Shown: positions 7,018 through 16,192 of the stretch, piece by piece
Position numbering within the stretch: the first letter of the stretch is position 1
Layout: each line of letters begins with the position of its first letter
Source: Verrucomicrobiota bacterium
GTDB taxonomy: Bacteria > Verrucomicrobiota > Verrucomicrobiia > Opitutales > Opitutaceae
Assembly (NCBI GenBank): GCA_023443455.1
Contig: JAEZUE010000022.1
Location: 1 to 16,192, forward strand
Direction of reading: 5' to 3'
DNA: 16,192 nucleotides
Notes under the pieces: model-generated
The model's input: the letters and a program-made list of their open reading frames with translations, nothing else
Told to the model about the DNA's origin: nothing
The model's database searches: none
Program-made: the position numbers and the translations under genes

Positions 7018-9105
7018 ATGCCCGCCCCGCCCTCCCACCTGCGCCCGACTCCGCTGCGCGAGTTCCTCTTCGGCTCCGCCTACTACCCCGAGCATTGGGA
7101 CGCCGGTATCCGCGCTTCCGATCCCGCCCTCTTCCGTGCGGCCGGTTGGAACGTCGTCCGGCTCGGCGAGTTCGCCTGGTCCCTCCTCGAACCCGCCGAG
7201 GGCCGTTTCGACTTCGACCTCTTCGACGAGACGATCGCGCGCATGGCCGCCGTCGGCATCCGCACGATCTTCTGCACCCCCACCGCCGCGCCGCCACGCT
7301 GGCTCACCCGCGACCACCCCGAAGTCCTTCGGGTGGATACCGACGGCCGCCGCCTGGAGCACGGCTCCCGCCAACAGGCGGGCCACTTCAGCCCGGTGTT
7401 CCGCGAGTACTCGCGCCGCATCACCCGCGCGCTCGCCGAGCACTACCGCGACAACCCGCACGTGATCGGCTGGCAGACCGACAACGAGTTCCACTGCCAC
7501 TTCCGCGAAGACTACTCGCCCGCCGCCGCCACCGCGTGGGGCGAATGGCTGCGCCACCGTTTCGCCGACGACATCGCCGCGCTCAACCGCACCTGGGGCA
7601 CCGCGTTCTGGGCCCAGACCTACGATCGCTTCGAAGATGTCGTCCTGCCGCGCCGCGACCGCCCGACCCAGCCCAACCCCGCGCACTGGCTCGACTACCA
7701 ACGTTTCCTTTCCGACGGCGCTGCCGCGTTCCAGCGCGACCAGGTCCGTATCCTGCGCGAGGTGCAGCCCCGCTGGTTCGTCACCCACAACGGCTGCTTC
7801 GCCGCCATCGACTACCGCGGCGAATTCACGCGCGATCTCGATTTCCTCGGCTACGACTCCTATCCGTTCTTCGATTACGACCCGCGCTCCCGCGCCGCCG
7901 GCCACGCGTTCAACCTCGACCACACCCGCGCCTTCTCCGGCCATTTCCTGATGCTCGAACACCAGTCCGGCGCCGGCGGACAAGGCTCGTATTATCACGA
8001 CCGCCCGGAACCGGGCGAACTGCGCCGCCTCGCCTGGGCCAGCATCGCGCACGGGGCCGACGGGCTCCTGCTCTTCCGCGAGCGCTCCTGCCGTTTCGGC
8101 GCCGAGGAGTACTGGGACGGCGTCGTCGACCACGACAACGTCCCCCGCCGCCGCTACCGCGAAGCCGCCCAGCTCGGCGCGGAGCTGGCCCGGGTCGGCC
8201 CCCTGCTGCTCGGCTCCTCGGTGCGGATCGATATCGGTGTGGCCGGCGCGGACTTCGTCGCGCAACACGGCCACGAGCCCATCACCCACGGCCTGCCCTC
8301 GCCCAAGGCGATGGCCGAGACCGTGCACGGCGTGTTCCACCGCGCCGGTTACGCCGTCGGCGTCGTCCACCCGGCGGATACACTCGCCGGCCTTCGCCTC
8401 TACATCGTCCCGCACCTCGCGCTCTTCGATCCGGCCTGGGTGCCGGCGCTGGAGCGTTTCGTGAACGACGGCGGCACTCTGGTGATCGGTGCGCGCACCG
8501 CCTGCCGCGACCTCGCCGGCAACGTCGTCCCCGACACGCTGCCCGGTGCGCTCCGCGGTTTTGCCGGCCTCACGGTCGAGGAGTACGGTCGGCAGAACCG
8601 CCCCGACCTTCGCCCGCTCCCGCTGCGTCTCGACGGTGCGGATGCCAATACCCCGACCACGCTCTGGTATGAACAACTCGTGCCCGCGCCGGAGACCGAT
8701 GTACTCGCACGCTGGACATCCCGCCACCTCGCCGGCACGCCCGCGATCACCCGCCTTCGAGTCGGCCGTGGCCAGGTGCTCTACGTGGGCACCTACCTCA
8801 CGACCGAGTTCACCACCGCATTGCTGCCGCTGCTGGCGCGCCACGCCGCCCTACCGGCCCCCGCGTCGACCGTGCCCGGCGTCGAGATCGTCGAGCGCGT
8901 CCACCCCGACGGTCGCCGCCTGCAGGTGATCATCAACCAGAACGACTTCGCCACTCGCGTCCCCACGCCGGCGGGCGCACGCCGCGAACACCTCGCCGAC
9001 CGCGCCCTCGCGCCCGGCGAGTCGATCGAACTGCCCCCCAACGGCGTCGCCGTCACCAGTTCCTGGCCTCACCGCCCTCTCGCCCCATCGCTCCCTGCGC
9101 CATGA
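7018..9105 (+). CDS. GH42 family beta-galactosidase-type glycosidase
   Basis: This 695-residue retaining glycosidase has a TIM barrel from FLFGSAYYPEHWD (about 17) to about 390. A family-42 middle (trimerisation) domain follows (about 400-600), then a small C-terminal beta domain. The acid/base is E157 in WQTDNEFH and the nucleophile is E314 in LMLEHQSG. GH42 enzymes cleave terminal beta-galactose, and some cleave alpha-L-arabinopyranose. No signal peptide is seen, so it should act in the cytoplasm on imported oligosaccharides. The zinc-binding Cys cluster of some GH42 members is missing. The frame is open for another 409 codons upstream, antisense-like and over rho, but the family sequence starts at the ATG at 7018. 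The stop overlaps the next start (ATGA). Confidence 0.95.
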   Translation: MPAPPSHLRPTPLREFLFGSAYYPEHWDAGIRASDPALFRAAGWNVVRLGEFAWSLLEPAEGRFDFDLFDETIARMAAVGIRTIFCTPTAAPPRWLTRDHPEVLRVDTDGRRLEHGSRQQAGHFSPVFREYSRRITRALAEHYRDNPHVIGWQTDNEFHCHFREDYSPAAATAWGEWLRHRFADDIAALNRTWGTAFWAQTYDRFEDVVLPRRDRPTQPNPAHWLDYQRFLSDGAAAFQRDQVRILREVQPRWFVTHNGCFAAIDYRGEFTRDLDFLGYDSYPFFDYDPRSRAAGHAFNLDHTRAFSGHFLMLEHQSGAGGQGSYYHDRPEPGELRRLAWASIAHGADGLLLFRERSCRFGAEEYWDGVVDHDNVPRRRYREAAQLGAELARVGPLLLGSSVRIDIGVAGADFVAQHGHEPITHGLPSPKAMAETVHGVFHRAGYAVGVVHPADTLAGLRLYIVPHLALFDPAWVPALERFVNDGGTLVIGARTACRDLAGNVVPDTLPGALRGFAGLTVEEYGRQNRPDLRPLPLRLDGADANTPTTLWYEQLVPAPETDVLARWTSRHLAGTPAITRLRVGRGQVLYVGTYLTTEFTTALLPLLARHAALPAPASTVPGVEIVERVHPDGRRLQVIINQNDFATRVPTPAGARREHLADRALAPGESIELPPNGVAVTSSWPHRPLAPSLPAP

Positions 9106-11684
9106 CCCCGCTCCGCCTCTCGTCGGCTATCGTTGCACGCTTCGCCCGTACCGCGTCGCTCGCGCTCCTGGTTTCCGCGCCGCTCTTCGGCGCGGTCGAC
9201 CTCGCGCCCGCCGACGCGACCGGCCAACCCGCCTTTCCCCTCGTCGTCGCCCACCACGCCGCGCCCCTCGTGCTGCCGGCCGACGCCCCCGAGGTCGTCC
9301 GCCTCGCCGCCCGGGACTTCGCGGCCGACGTCGAACGCGTGACCGGCGCCAAGCTTGCGGTCATCGACGCCCCCTCCGCCACCCTCGCCGGTCTTCGCAT
9401 CGAGCTCCGCCTCGACCCGGCACTCGCCGGGCGCTGGGAGGCCTTTCAGCTCTCCGCCACCGCCGACGTGCTCACGGTCGCCGGCGCCGACCGCCGCGCG
9501 CTCGCCTACGGTCTCTACGAGCTCTCCCGTCGCATCGGCGTGTCGCCCTGGCACTGGTGGGGCGACGTGCCGGTCGCCCACCGCGCCGAGCTCCGCCTCA
9601 CCCTCGGCGCCGAGCCGGTCGACGCGCCCGCGGTGAAGTTCCGCGGCATCTTCCTCAACGACGAAGGCTGGGGCCTCGTGCCCTGGGCGTCGCGTACCCA
9701 CGAACCGGAGATCGGCAACCTCGGTCCGAAGACCTACGCCCGAATCTTCGAACTCCTGCTGCGCCTGCGCGCCAACACGATCTGGCCCGCCATGCACCCG
9801 GGCACCACGCCCTTCCACCAGATGCCGGGCAACGCCGCCATGGCCGACGCCTACGCCATCGTCGTCGGCTCTTCCCACGCCGAGCCCATGCTGCGCAACA
9901 ACGTCGGCGAATGGACCGCGCCGAAAGACGACTACAACTACCTCGCCAACCGCGACGGAGTCTTCGCCTACTGGGAACAACGCGTGCGCGAGCGCACCGC
10001 CGGCGAGAGCCTCTTCACCCTCGGCATGCGCGGCATACACGACAGCCCGATCGTCGGCCCCAAGACCCAGGCCGAACGCATCGCCACGCTCGAGCGCCTC
10101 ATCGCCGAGCAGCGCGGCCTGCTCGCCACACATCTCGGCGGCGGCGACCCGACGCGCGTCGCCCAGATCTTCGTGCCCTACAAGGAGGTGCTCGCCGACT
10201 ACGACGCCGGCCTGCGCGTGCCCGACGACGTCACCCTCGTCTGGCCCGACGACAACTTCGGCCACATCCGCCGTTTCGGCTCCGCCGCCGAATGTGCCCG
10301 CCCCGGCGGCCTCGGCGTGTACTACCATGCCTCCTACCTCGGCTCGCCGCTCTCGTGGCTCTGGGTCGACTCACTCTCGCCCGCCCTGATCTGGTCCGAG
10401 ATGACCCGTGCCTACGAGCACGGCGCCCACGGGCTGTGGATCGTGAACTGCGGCGACCTCAAGGGCACCGAGCTCTCGACCGAGTTCTTCCTCGACCTCG
10501 CCTGGCACGCCGACCGCACCGGCCCCGAAGAGCCGCCACGTTTCCTCCACCGCGTCGCCGCGCGCGATTTCGGCGCTGCCCGAGCCACCGCCATCGCCGA
10601 TCTCTGGACGCGCCACCAGCACCTCGCCACCGCGCGCAAGCCCGAGCACCTGCAGTGGCACCTGCCGCTCACTCCGTATCGACCGACCGAACTCATCGAG
10701 GCGGAGATCGGCGCGCGCCTCGCCGCCTACGCCGCGCTCCGCAAGGATACCGATGCCGTCGCCGCCACACTGCCACCGGCGGCACGCGACGCCTTCTTCG
10801 AGCGCGTCGGCTACCCGATCAAGGCCGCGGCCGCCGCCAACGACCGCTATTTCCTCGCCGAGCTCGCCCGCCTCCAACGCGCCCGCGGGGAGCCGCAGGC
10901 CGGCCACACCTTCGAAGCCAGCGAAGAAGCCGAGCGCGAGATCGAGCGGCTCACTGCGCACTACAACGACACGGTCGCCGGCGGCAAGTGGCGCTACAGC
11001 GTCACGATCAACGGTCTCTCACCCCGCCAGTGGCGCCGCTACCAGCCCGACCCGGCGCTGCCTCCGCTCTCCTCCGACGCCCAGGCCGCCGTGGTGGCCA
11101 CGCCGCCGCCGGCCCCGCCAACTCCGTTCGCACCGCCGCCCGACGCCCAACCCGGCGACTTCTTCGAGCACGACGGCGTGGTCTCGATCCACGCCGGCCA
11201 CTTCACCACGCGCACCGACCTGCCCGACGGCGCCGGTTGGCGCCGCGTGCCCGGCCTCGGGCGTACCGGATCCGCGGTTACCGTGCTGCCGTCCACCGCG
11301 ACCATCGCCGACAGCGCGGCGCCGAGGCTCTCCTACCGTTTCCATGTGCGCACCGGCGGCCCGGCCACGGTGCACGTCCGCCTGTTGCCCACCTTCCCCC
11401 TCGTCGGCGGCACCGGTCTGCGGCTCCGACTCGCCCTCGACGACGCCGCGGCCCAGCTCGTAGCCATCGAGGACGGTTTCGAGCCCGGCTCCGCCACCTG
11501 GAAACAACGCGTGCTCAGCAACGCCGCCGAGACCAATATCGGACTTCCGGAGCCGCTCGCGCCCGGCTGGCACACGCTGCACCTGGTCGGCGTAGATGCC
11601 GGCGTGGTCGTCGACCGTTTCGTGATCGACCTCGGCGGCCAGCGTCCCTCCTACGACGGCCCGGCCGAGACGCGCGTGCCCTGA
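9102..11684 (+). CDS. GH115 family alpha-1,2-glucuronidase, secreted
   Basis: This 860-residue protein has an N-terminal signal peptide (hydrophobic SLALLVSAPLFGA, about 18-30). A GH115 N-terminal domain leads into a TIM barrel with family marks: GIFLNDEGWG (D187, E188), NTIWPAMHPG (H232), SSHAEPM (H259, E261), WPDDNFGHIRR (D383, D384), IWSEM (E433) and LWIVNCGDLKGTE (D452). These acidic residues are the catalytic candidates. Helical and beta-sandwich C-terminal domains follow (about 560-860) around a Pro-rich linker near 665-685. Known GH115 enzymes remove (4-O-methyl)glucuronic acid from internal xylose units of glucuronoxylan. It is coupled to the GH42 gene by a 4-base overlap. The length is normal for the family. 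Confidence 0.93.
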   Translation: MTPLRLSSAIVARFARTASLALLVSAPLFGAVDLAPADATGQPAFPLVVAHHAAPLVLPADAPEVVRLAARDFAADVERVTGAKLAVIDAPSATLAGLRIELRLDPALAGRWEAFQLSATADVLTVAGADRRALAYGLYELSRRIGVSPWHWWGDVPVAHRAELRLTLGAEPVDAPAVKFRGIFLNDEGWGLVPWASRTHEPEIGNLGPKTYARIFELLLRLRANTIWPAMHPGTTPFHQMPGNAAMADAYAIVVGSSHAEPMLRNNVGEWTAPKDDYNYLANRDGVFAYWEQRVRERTAGESLFTLGMRGIHDSPIVGPKTQAERIATLERLIAEQRGLLATHLGGGDPTRVAQIFVPYKEVLADYDAGLRVPDDVTLVWPDDNFGHIRRFGSAAECARPGGLGVYYHASYLGSPLSWLWVDSLSPALIWSEMTRAYEHGAHGLWIVNCGDLKGTELSTEFFLDLAWHADRTGPEEPPRFLHRVAARDFGAARATAIADLWTRHQHLATARKPEHLQWHLPLTPYRPTELIEAEIGARLAAYAALRKDTDAVAATLPPAARDAFFERVGYPIKAAAAANDRYFLAELARLQRARGEPQAGHTFEASEEAEREIERLTAHYNDTVAGGKWRYSVTINGLSPRQWRRYQPDPALPPLSSDAQAAVVATPPPAPPTPFAPPPDAQPGDFFEHDGVVSIHAGHFTTRTDLPDGAGWRRVPGLGRTGSAVTVLPSTATIADSAAPRLSYRFHVRTGGPATVHVRLLPTFPLVGGTGLRLRLALDDAAAQLVAIEDGFEPGSATWKQRVLSNAAETNIGLPEPLAPGWHTLHLVGVDAGVVVDRFVIDLGGQRPSYDGPAETRVP

Positions 11685-11798
11685 GCACGACGGCCCACCC
11701 TGCTGCAGGTTGCGGCCAACCGACTCCCGCATGGGGCAAGCGCCATTTGCTCGGCGCAACGCGGCACGCGCGGCCTCCGCAACGCGATGCGCCCCCGG

Positions 11799-12170
11799 TC
11801 AATCCCGGGCGAGCCAGCGGCGGGCCGCCGCCTCGCCGGCGAAAACTTCCAGCTCGAGGTTCGGCGTGTGATTGAAGGTCTTGAATACGGCCGCCAGATA
11901 CTCGTTCGCCTTCGTCTTCGCGACCAACGCCACCCGGATCGGGTTGGGGACCGGAGTCTGCCGCTGAATCTGCGAATACTCGTAGATGACGGCGGGCTCG
12001 AAGCCGACTCCGGTCACTCCGTCGAACGTATGCAGCACGTTGGGCGCGAAGCCGAGATCACGCCCGAGTTCCGGCATCTCGCGACCAAACGCAACGAGAT
12101 CCTCGGGCCCGACGACACCGAACCAGGCGACGAGCACGATGCGGCCTTCGATGGCATAGGAGTACGGCAT
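11799..12170 (-). CDS. Small hypothetical protein, STAS/SpoIIAA-like
   Basis: This 123-residue protein has no signal peptide or membrane segment. It has an opening beta hairpin (YSYAIEGRIVLVAWFG) and an amphipathic helix (PEDLVAFGREMPELG). A core strand, NVLHTFDGVTG, comes next, followed by a long middle strand/helix and a C-terminal helix of the type FAGEAAARRWLA. This alternation, including the closing 'eAxxWL' helix, resembles SpoIIAA/STAS-like single-domain proteins, but I do not recognise a named family. It converges on the GH115 gene (114-base gap) and runs in the same direction as the PAS gene upstream. No Shine-Dalgarno precedes the ATG. I cannot assign a function. Confidence 0.7.
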   Translation of the reverse strand: MPYSYAIEGRIVLVAWFGVVGPEDLVAFGREMPELGRDLGFAPNVLHTFDGVTGVGFEPAVIYEYSQIQRQTPVPNPIRVALVAKTKANEYLAAVFKTFNHTPNLELEVFAGEAAARRWLARD

Positions 12171-12210
12171 GGTGAAAGGTCCGCGCGGGCCGCTTCATGC
12201 AAGCCCCGCA

Positions 12211-12238
12211 GGCACCCTCCTATCGACCGATCGGTGCC
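12211..12238. repeat. Inverted repeat upstream of the STAS-like gene
   Basis: GGCACC (12211-12216) pairs with GGTGCC (12233-12238). Between them lies a perfect 10-bp palindrome, ACCGATCGGT (12226-12235), which overlaps the right arm. It is about 41 bases before the ATG at 12170 and could be an operator. Confidence 0.3.
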
Positions 12239-12377
12239 GGATTTGAGGAGCCATTCGATACAACCCGGTTCCTGCCGGACGACCTCCGGACGAGTGCCCG
12301 TTGGTGTGCATCGATGATTTCAATCTCGCTCGCACTCGTTTCGCTCGATTCGCAAAGGCGCCAGGGTCCGGATCCGG

Positions 12378-13052
12378 TCACCCACGATCGATCGGGCGAA
12401 AGCGTTCGTCCTCGGTCGGTGGGCTCTGCGCGATCAGGCGCCGGAGCTTCTCCCGTTCGACCTCGAAGCACTCGGGGCAATAGCCGTGGGAAAAGCGGAG
12501 GTTCCAGTGTTCGTGGAAATACCGTTCGACCCGCTGCCACGCATCGTGCTCGGTGCGCACCTTTTTGCAGACCGAACAGATCGGGATCATGCGCTGGAGT
12601 TCGACGATCGCCGAGAGGTCCTCGATGACAAGGATCACGTACCACTCGTGACGGAAACGAAAGCGGGTGGCCGTGATGGACGCGTAGGTCTCCTTCGGTG
12701 TTGTCCCGTGCAGGAAGGTCATCGTCGCCGAGCGCCGCACCGCCTTGCCCCCCGCGAACGCTTCGCCGGCCGCGCCCCGGATCGGGCAACTGCGGCAGGC
12801 GGCGGTCGTGCCGCAGCCCGTGGTGCTTCTCAATGCGTTCACACAGCGAAGGACCTCGCCACCCTTCGGCGCCCCGAGGATCGGGCCGAAATGGGCGCTG
12901 AATTGGCGCGCCGCCTCGTTCAGGTCACGCACCACCATCGCCTCGTCGAGGATGAGCACGATCGAGGGATAGGCATCGAGGATCGACCGAAAGACACCGG
13001 AGCGCGCTGCGCCGGTCTGGTCTTTCCCGGAATTCCGACGAAGGGCATTCAT
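12378..13052 (-). CDS. PAS-domain sensor protein with C-terminal CxxC/CxxC zinc-finger-like domain
   Basis: This 224-residue soluble protein has a PAS fold (about 18-150: FRSILDAYPSIVLILDEAMVVRDLN to WYVILVIEDLSAIVELQ). Inserted in it is a cysteine cluster, C70-x9-C80-x5-C86-x2-C89 (GCGTTAACRSCP). A C-terminal domain (about 155-198) has C159-x2-C162 (PICSVCKKV) and C192-x2-C195 (GYCPECFE). This CKKIR-type module is common at the ends of PAS and response-regulator proteins. There is no kinase, cyclase or DNA-binding output domain. I chose the ATG at 13052; two GTG codons just upstream (13067, 13064) would add five or four residues. Redox or metal sensing is an inference from the cysteines. Confidence 0.82.
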   Translation of the reverse strand: MNALRRNSGKDQTGAARSGVFRSILDAYPSIVLILDEAMVVRDLNEAARQFSAHFGPILGAPKGGEVLRCVNALRSTTGCGTTAACRSCPIRGAAGEAFAGGKAVRRSATMTFLHGTTPKETYASITATRFRFRHEWYVILVIEDLSAIVELQRMIPICSVCKKVRTEHDAWQRVERYFHEHWNLRFSHGYCPECFEVEREKLRRLIAQSPPTEDERFRPIDRG

Positions 13053-13345
13053 GGTGGGGACCACCACACAAGCACAGCCGGTGCCAGACGGGGATAAAGG
13101 GACGGACCGGAGCCAAGGCGGTCGAGCAGGCCGGTGCCGGGCCGCCTTGAAAATGGCGAAAACGCGTTTGGCGTCACTTCCGGCCTCCCCGCACGAAGCA
13201 ATTCGGAAGCGGAGAAGTCACTGTGACCGAAGTTCCATGATCATTCGGTCGGAGGGACCGGAGCCGGCGGCACAACACTTTCAGGACGCCGAACCCGTTC
13301 CCGAAAGACAGAGCCTGTCCACGCGCCGCCGCGTCATCCCCGACT

Positions 13346-13364
13346 TGTCACGTAATACGTGACA
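13346..13364. repeat. Perfect 19-bp palindrome, copy 1 (operator-like)
   Basis: TGTCACGTAATACGTGACA is symmetric about a central A (13355). An identical copy lies 59 bases to the right, centre to centre. Such paired palindromes usually bind a dimeric repressor. Confidence 0.75.
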
Positions 13365-13404
13365 TCGGCGGCACGGCCCCACGAGGAAGCGGTCCAGACG
13401 TTGT

Positions 13405-13423
13405 TGTCACGTAATACGTGACA
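13405..13423. repeat. Perfect 19-bp palindrome, copy 2 (operator-like)
   Basis: The 19 bases are the same as copy 1, and here the symmetry extends one base on each side (13404-13424). Both copies share the extended context TTGTCACG...GACA(A)TCG(G/C)CG, so they may be a duplicated element. Confidence 0.75.
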
Positions 13424-13697
13424 ATCGCCGCTTCGCCCTTCCCGTGAAACAACGATGCTCGCCCGAAAGAGGCCCGCCCCCACCCCAGCGACGACCAACC
13501 CTTCCTGAGGCTGGGCAACGCAATGGACGATGCTTCACGGCGCTCGCTCTTTCACCACAGGCGCGAACGAGCACGCTGGCCTGCCGCTGCACTTTTCGTG
13601 CAGCCGCTGTCGATCATGGTTCGCGCACTTGCAGGAATGACCGTGGCGAAGGGAAACTAAATCCGTCTCCATCATCGGCATCCGTGGTGGTCGAAGT

Positions 13698-13865
13698 GGT
13701 TTCAAACCGCCCGCGAGCTTGGACGGGCCGTCGAGCCGGCCCGTAGCTGGCGGGGTCGAGCCCTTCGACGAGCTCGGGGCGGGCCACCGCACTCCATGGC
13801 CCTCGTCCTCCTGTATTCCAGATTCGATGACACTCGGAGGGGCGCGGTTCGACCACGGTCGAACC
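13698..13865. repeat. Cluster of REP-like inverted repeats
   Basis: Four hairpins lie in 168 bases: GGTTT/AAACC (13698-13708); ACGGGCCG/CGGCCCGT (13723-13730/13737-13744); GTCGA/TCGAC inside CGAGC/GCTCG (13755-13776); and GGTTCGACC/GGTCGAACC (13846-13854/13857-13865). The third contains TTCGACGAGCTCGGGG, close to the dispersed TTCGACAAGCTCAGGG-type element seen in many high-GC bacterial genomes (from memory, not searched). Confidence 0.55.
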
Positions 13866-13899
13866 TTCAGCCCTCAGCCAGATCGACGACCCGGCCTGC

Positions 13900-13937
13900 A
13901 ACAATAAGGCCCGGCTCCTTTGCGGGAACCGGGCCTT
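13900..13937 (-). terminator. Rho-independent terminator of the mutase gene
   Basis: A 9-bp stem, AAGGCCCGG (13906-13914) with CCGGGCCTT (13929-13937), has a 14-base loop. On the minus strand it ends in TTATTGTTG. It lies about 76 bases past the mutase stop and is the first T-tailed hairpin downstream. Confidence 0.8.
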
Positions 13938-13947
13938 GAAGTTGCGG

Positions 13948-13970
13948 GCTGAACGGCGGCGCCGTTCAGC
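13948..13970 (-). repeat. Strong hairpin in the mutase 3' untranslated region
   Basis: A perfect 10-bp stem, GCTGAACGGC/GCCGTTCAGC (13948-13957/13961-13970), has a 3-base loop and lies between the mutase stop and the T-tailed terminator. It has no T tail itself. It may protect the mRNA end or assist termination. Confidence 0.6.
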
Positions 13971-14013
13971 TACGGGGACGAGCGGCACGGACACGAGGTC
14001 CGGCCCGACGGTA

Positions 14014-16188
<2,175 letters not shown>

Positions 16189-16192
16189 GGCG

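Larger units (their letters stand above)
13053..13905. other. Long gene-free region with palindromes and REP-like hairpins
   Basis: No frame here has recognisable protein sequence. The region holds a short palindrome, GTCACTGTGAC (13217-13227), and a hairpin with arms GACCGAA/TTCGGTC (13225-13231/13244-13250). It also holds the two 19-bp palindromes, a small hairpin with arms GCTGCAC/GTGCAGC (13586-13592/13598-13604) and the REP-like cluster. It separates the PAS gene from the mutase gene; both read leftwards. Confidence 0.6.

Noticed and set aside
9557..11875. Plus-strand open frame of 772 codons inside the GH115 gene
   Set aside because: It is extremely Arg/Pro-rich and shifted relative to the GH115 frame, which carries all family motifs. 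It is a shadow.
12291..12338. CGAGTGC/GCACTCG inverted repeat downstream of the PAS gene
   Set aside because: The arms are only 7 bp with a 34-base spacer and no T tail. This is within chance expectation for this GC content.
13051..13362. Possible 103-residue plus-strand gene ending in the first palindrome
   Set aside because: It has no recognisable motif, no start context and a composition unlike neighbouring genes. It probably arises by chance.
13346..13423. Twin palindromes as a CRISPR array or transposon ends
   Set aside because: There are only two copies, each internally symmetric, with no cas genes, no transposase and no target-site duplication visible.

Overview
This is a GC-rich bacterial window of mainly housekeeping genes plus a small polysaccharide-degradation pair. 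Several features fit a Verrucomicrobiota member close to Opitutaceae: the high GC, the lack of Shine-Dalgarno sequences at most starts, the PAS/zinc-finger protein, the GH42-GH115 pair and a propionate-type methylmalonyl-CoA mutase. The assignment is inferred from composition and gene content, not from a marker gene search.

Layout, left to right. At 1-420 there are two identical minus-strand tRNA-Gly(GCC) genes. Each has its own promoter of identical geometry and its own terminator. At 646-2619 lies a minus-strand operon encoding an ExbB/TolQ proton channel, an ExbD/TolR subunit and a TonB/TolA-like transducer. Divergent from it, at 2843-4454, are tmk (thymidylate kinase) and holB (DNA polymerase III delta'), which overlap by 17 bases. 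A YbfF-like alpha/beta hydrolase (4491-5264, minus) faces holB. After a 389-base leader region comes rho (5654-6826, plus), whose RNA-binding RNP1 aromatics appear to be missing, followed by a hairpin terminator. At 7018-11684 a GH42 beta-galactosidase-type enzyme overlaps a secreted GH115 alpha-glucuronidase by 4 bases. Two minus-strand genes follow: a small STAS-like hypothetical protein and a PAS protein with two four-cysteine clusters. A 961-base gene-free stretch (13053-14013) holds twin perfect palindromes, a string of REP-like hairpins and the terminators of the last gene. That gene is methylmalonyl-CoA mutase, minus strand, complete at the right edge.

Together the genes suggest a carbohydrate-fermenting or carbohydrate-degrading organism. 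The GH115/GH42 pair would trim glucuronic acid and galactose/arabinopyranose side groups from plant polysaccharide. The mutase interconverts succinyl-CoA and methylmalonyl-CoA in propionate metabolism. The ExbB/ExbD/TonB-like operon could energise outer-membrane uptake or maintain the envelope.

I found no convincing new multi-gene system. The points most worth a second look are the altered Rho N-terminal domain, the twin 19-bp palindromes with no adjacent gene, and the cysteine-rich PAS protein without an output domain.
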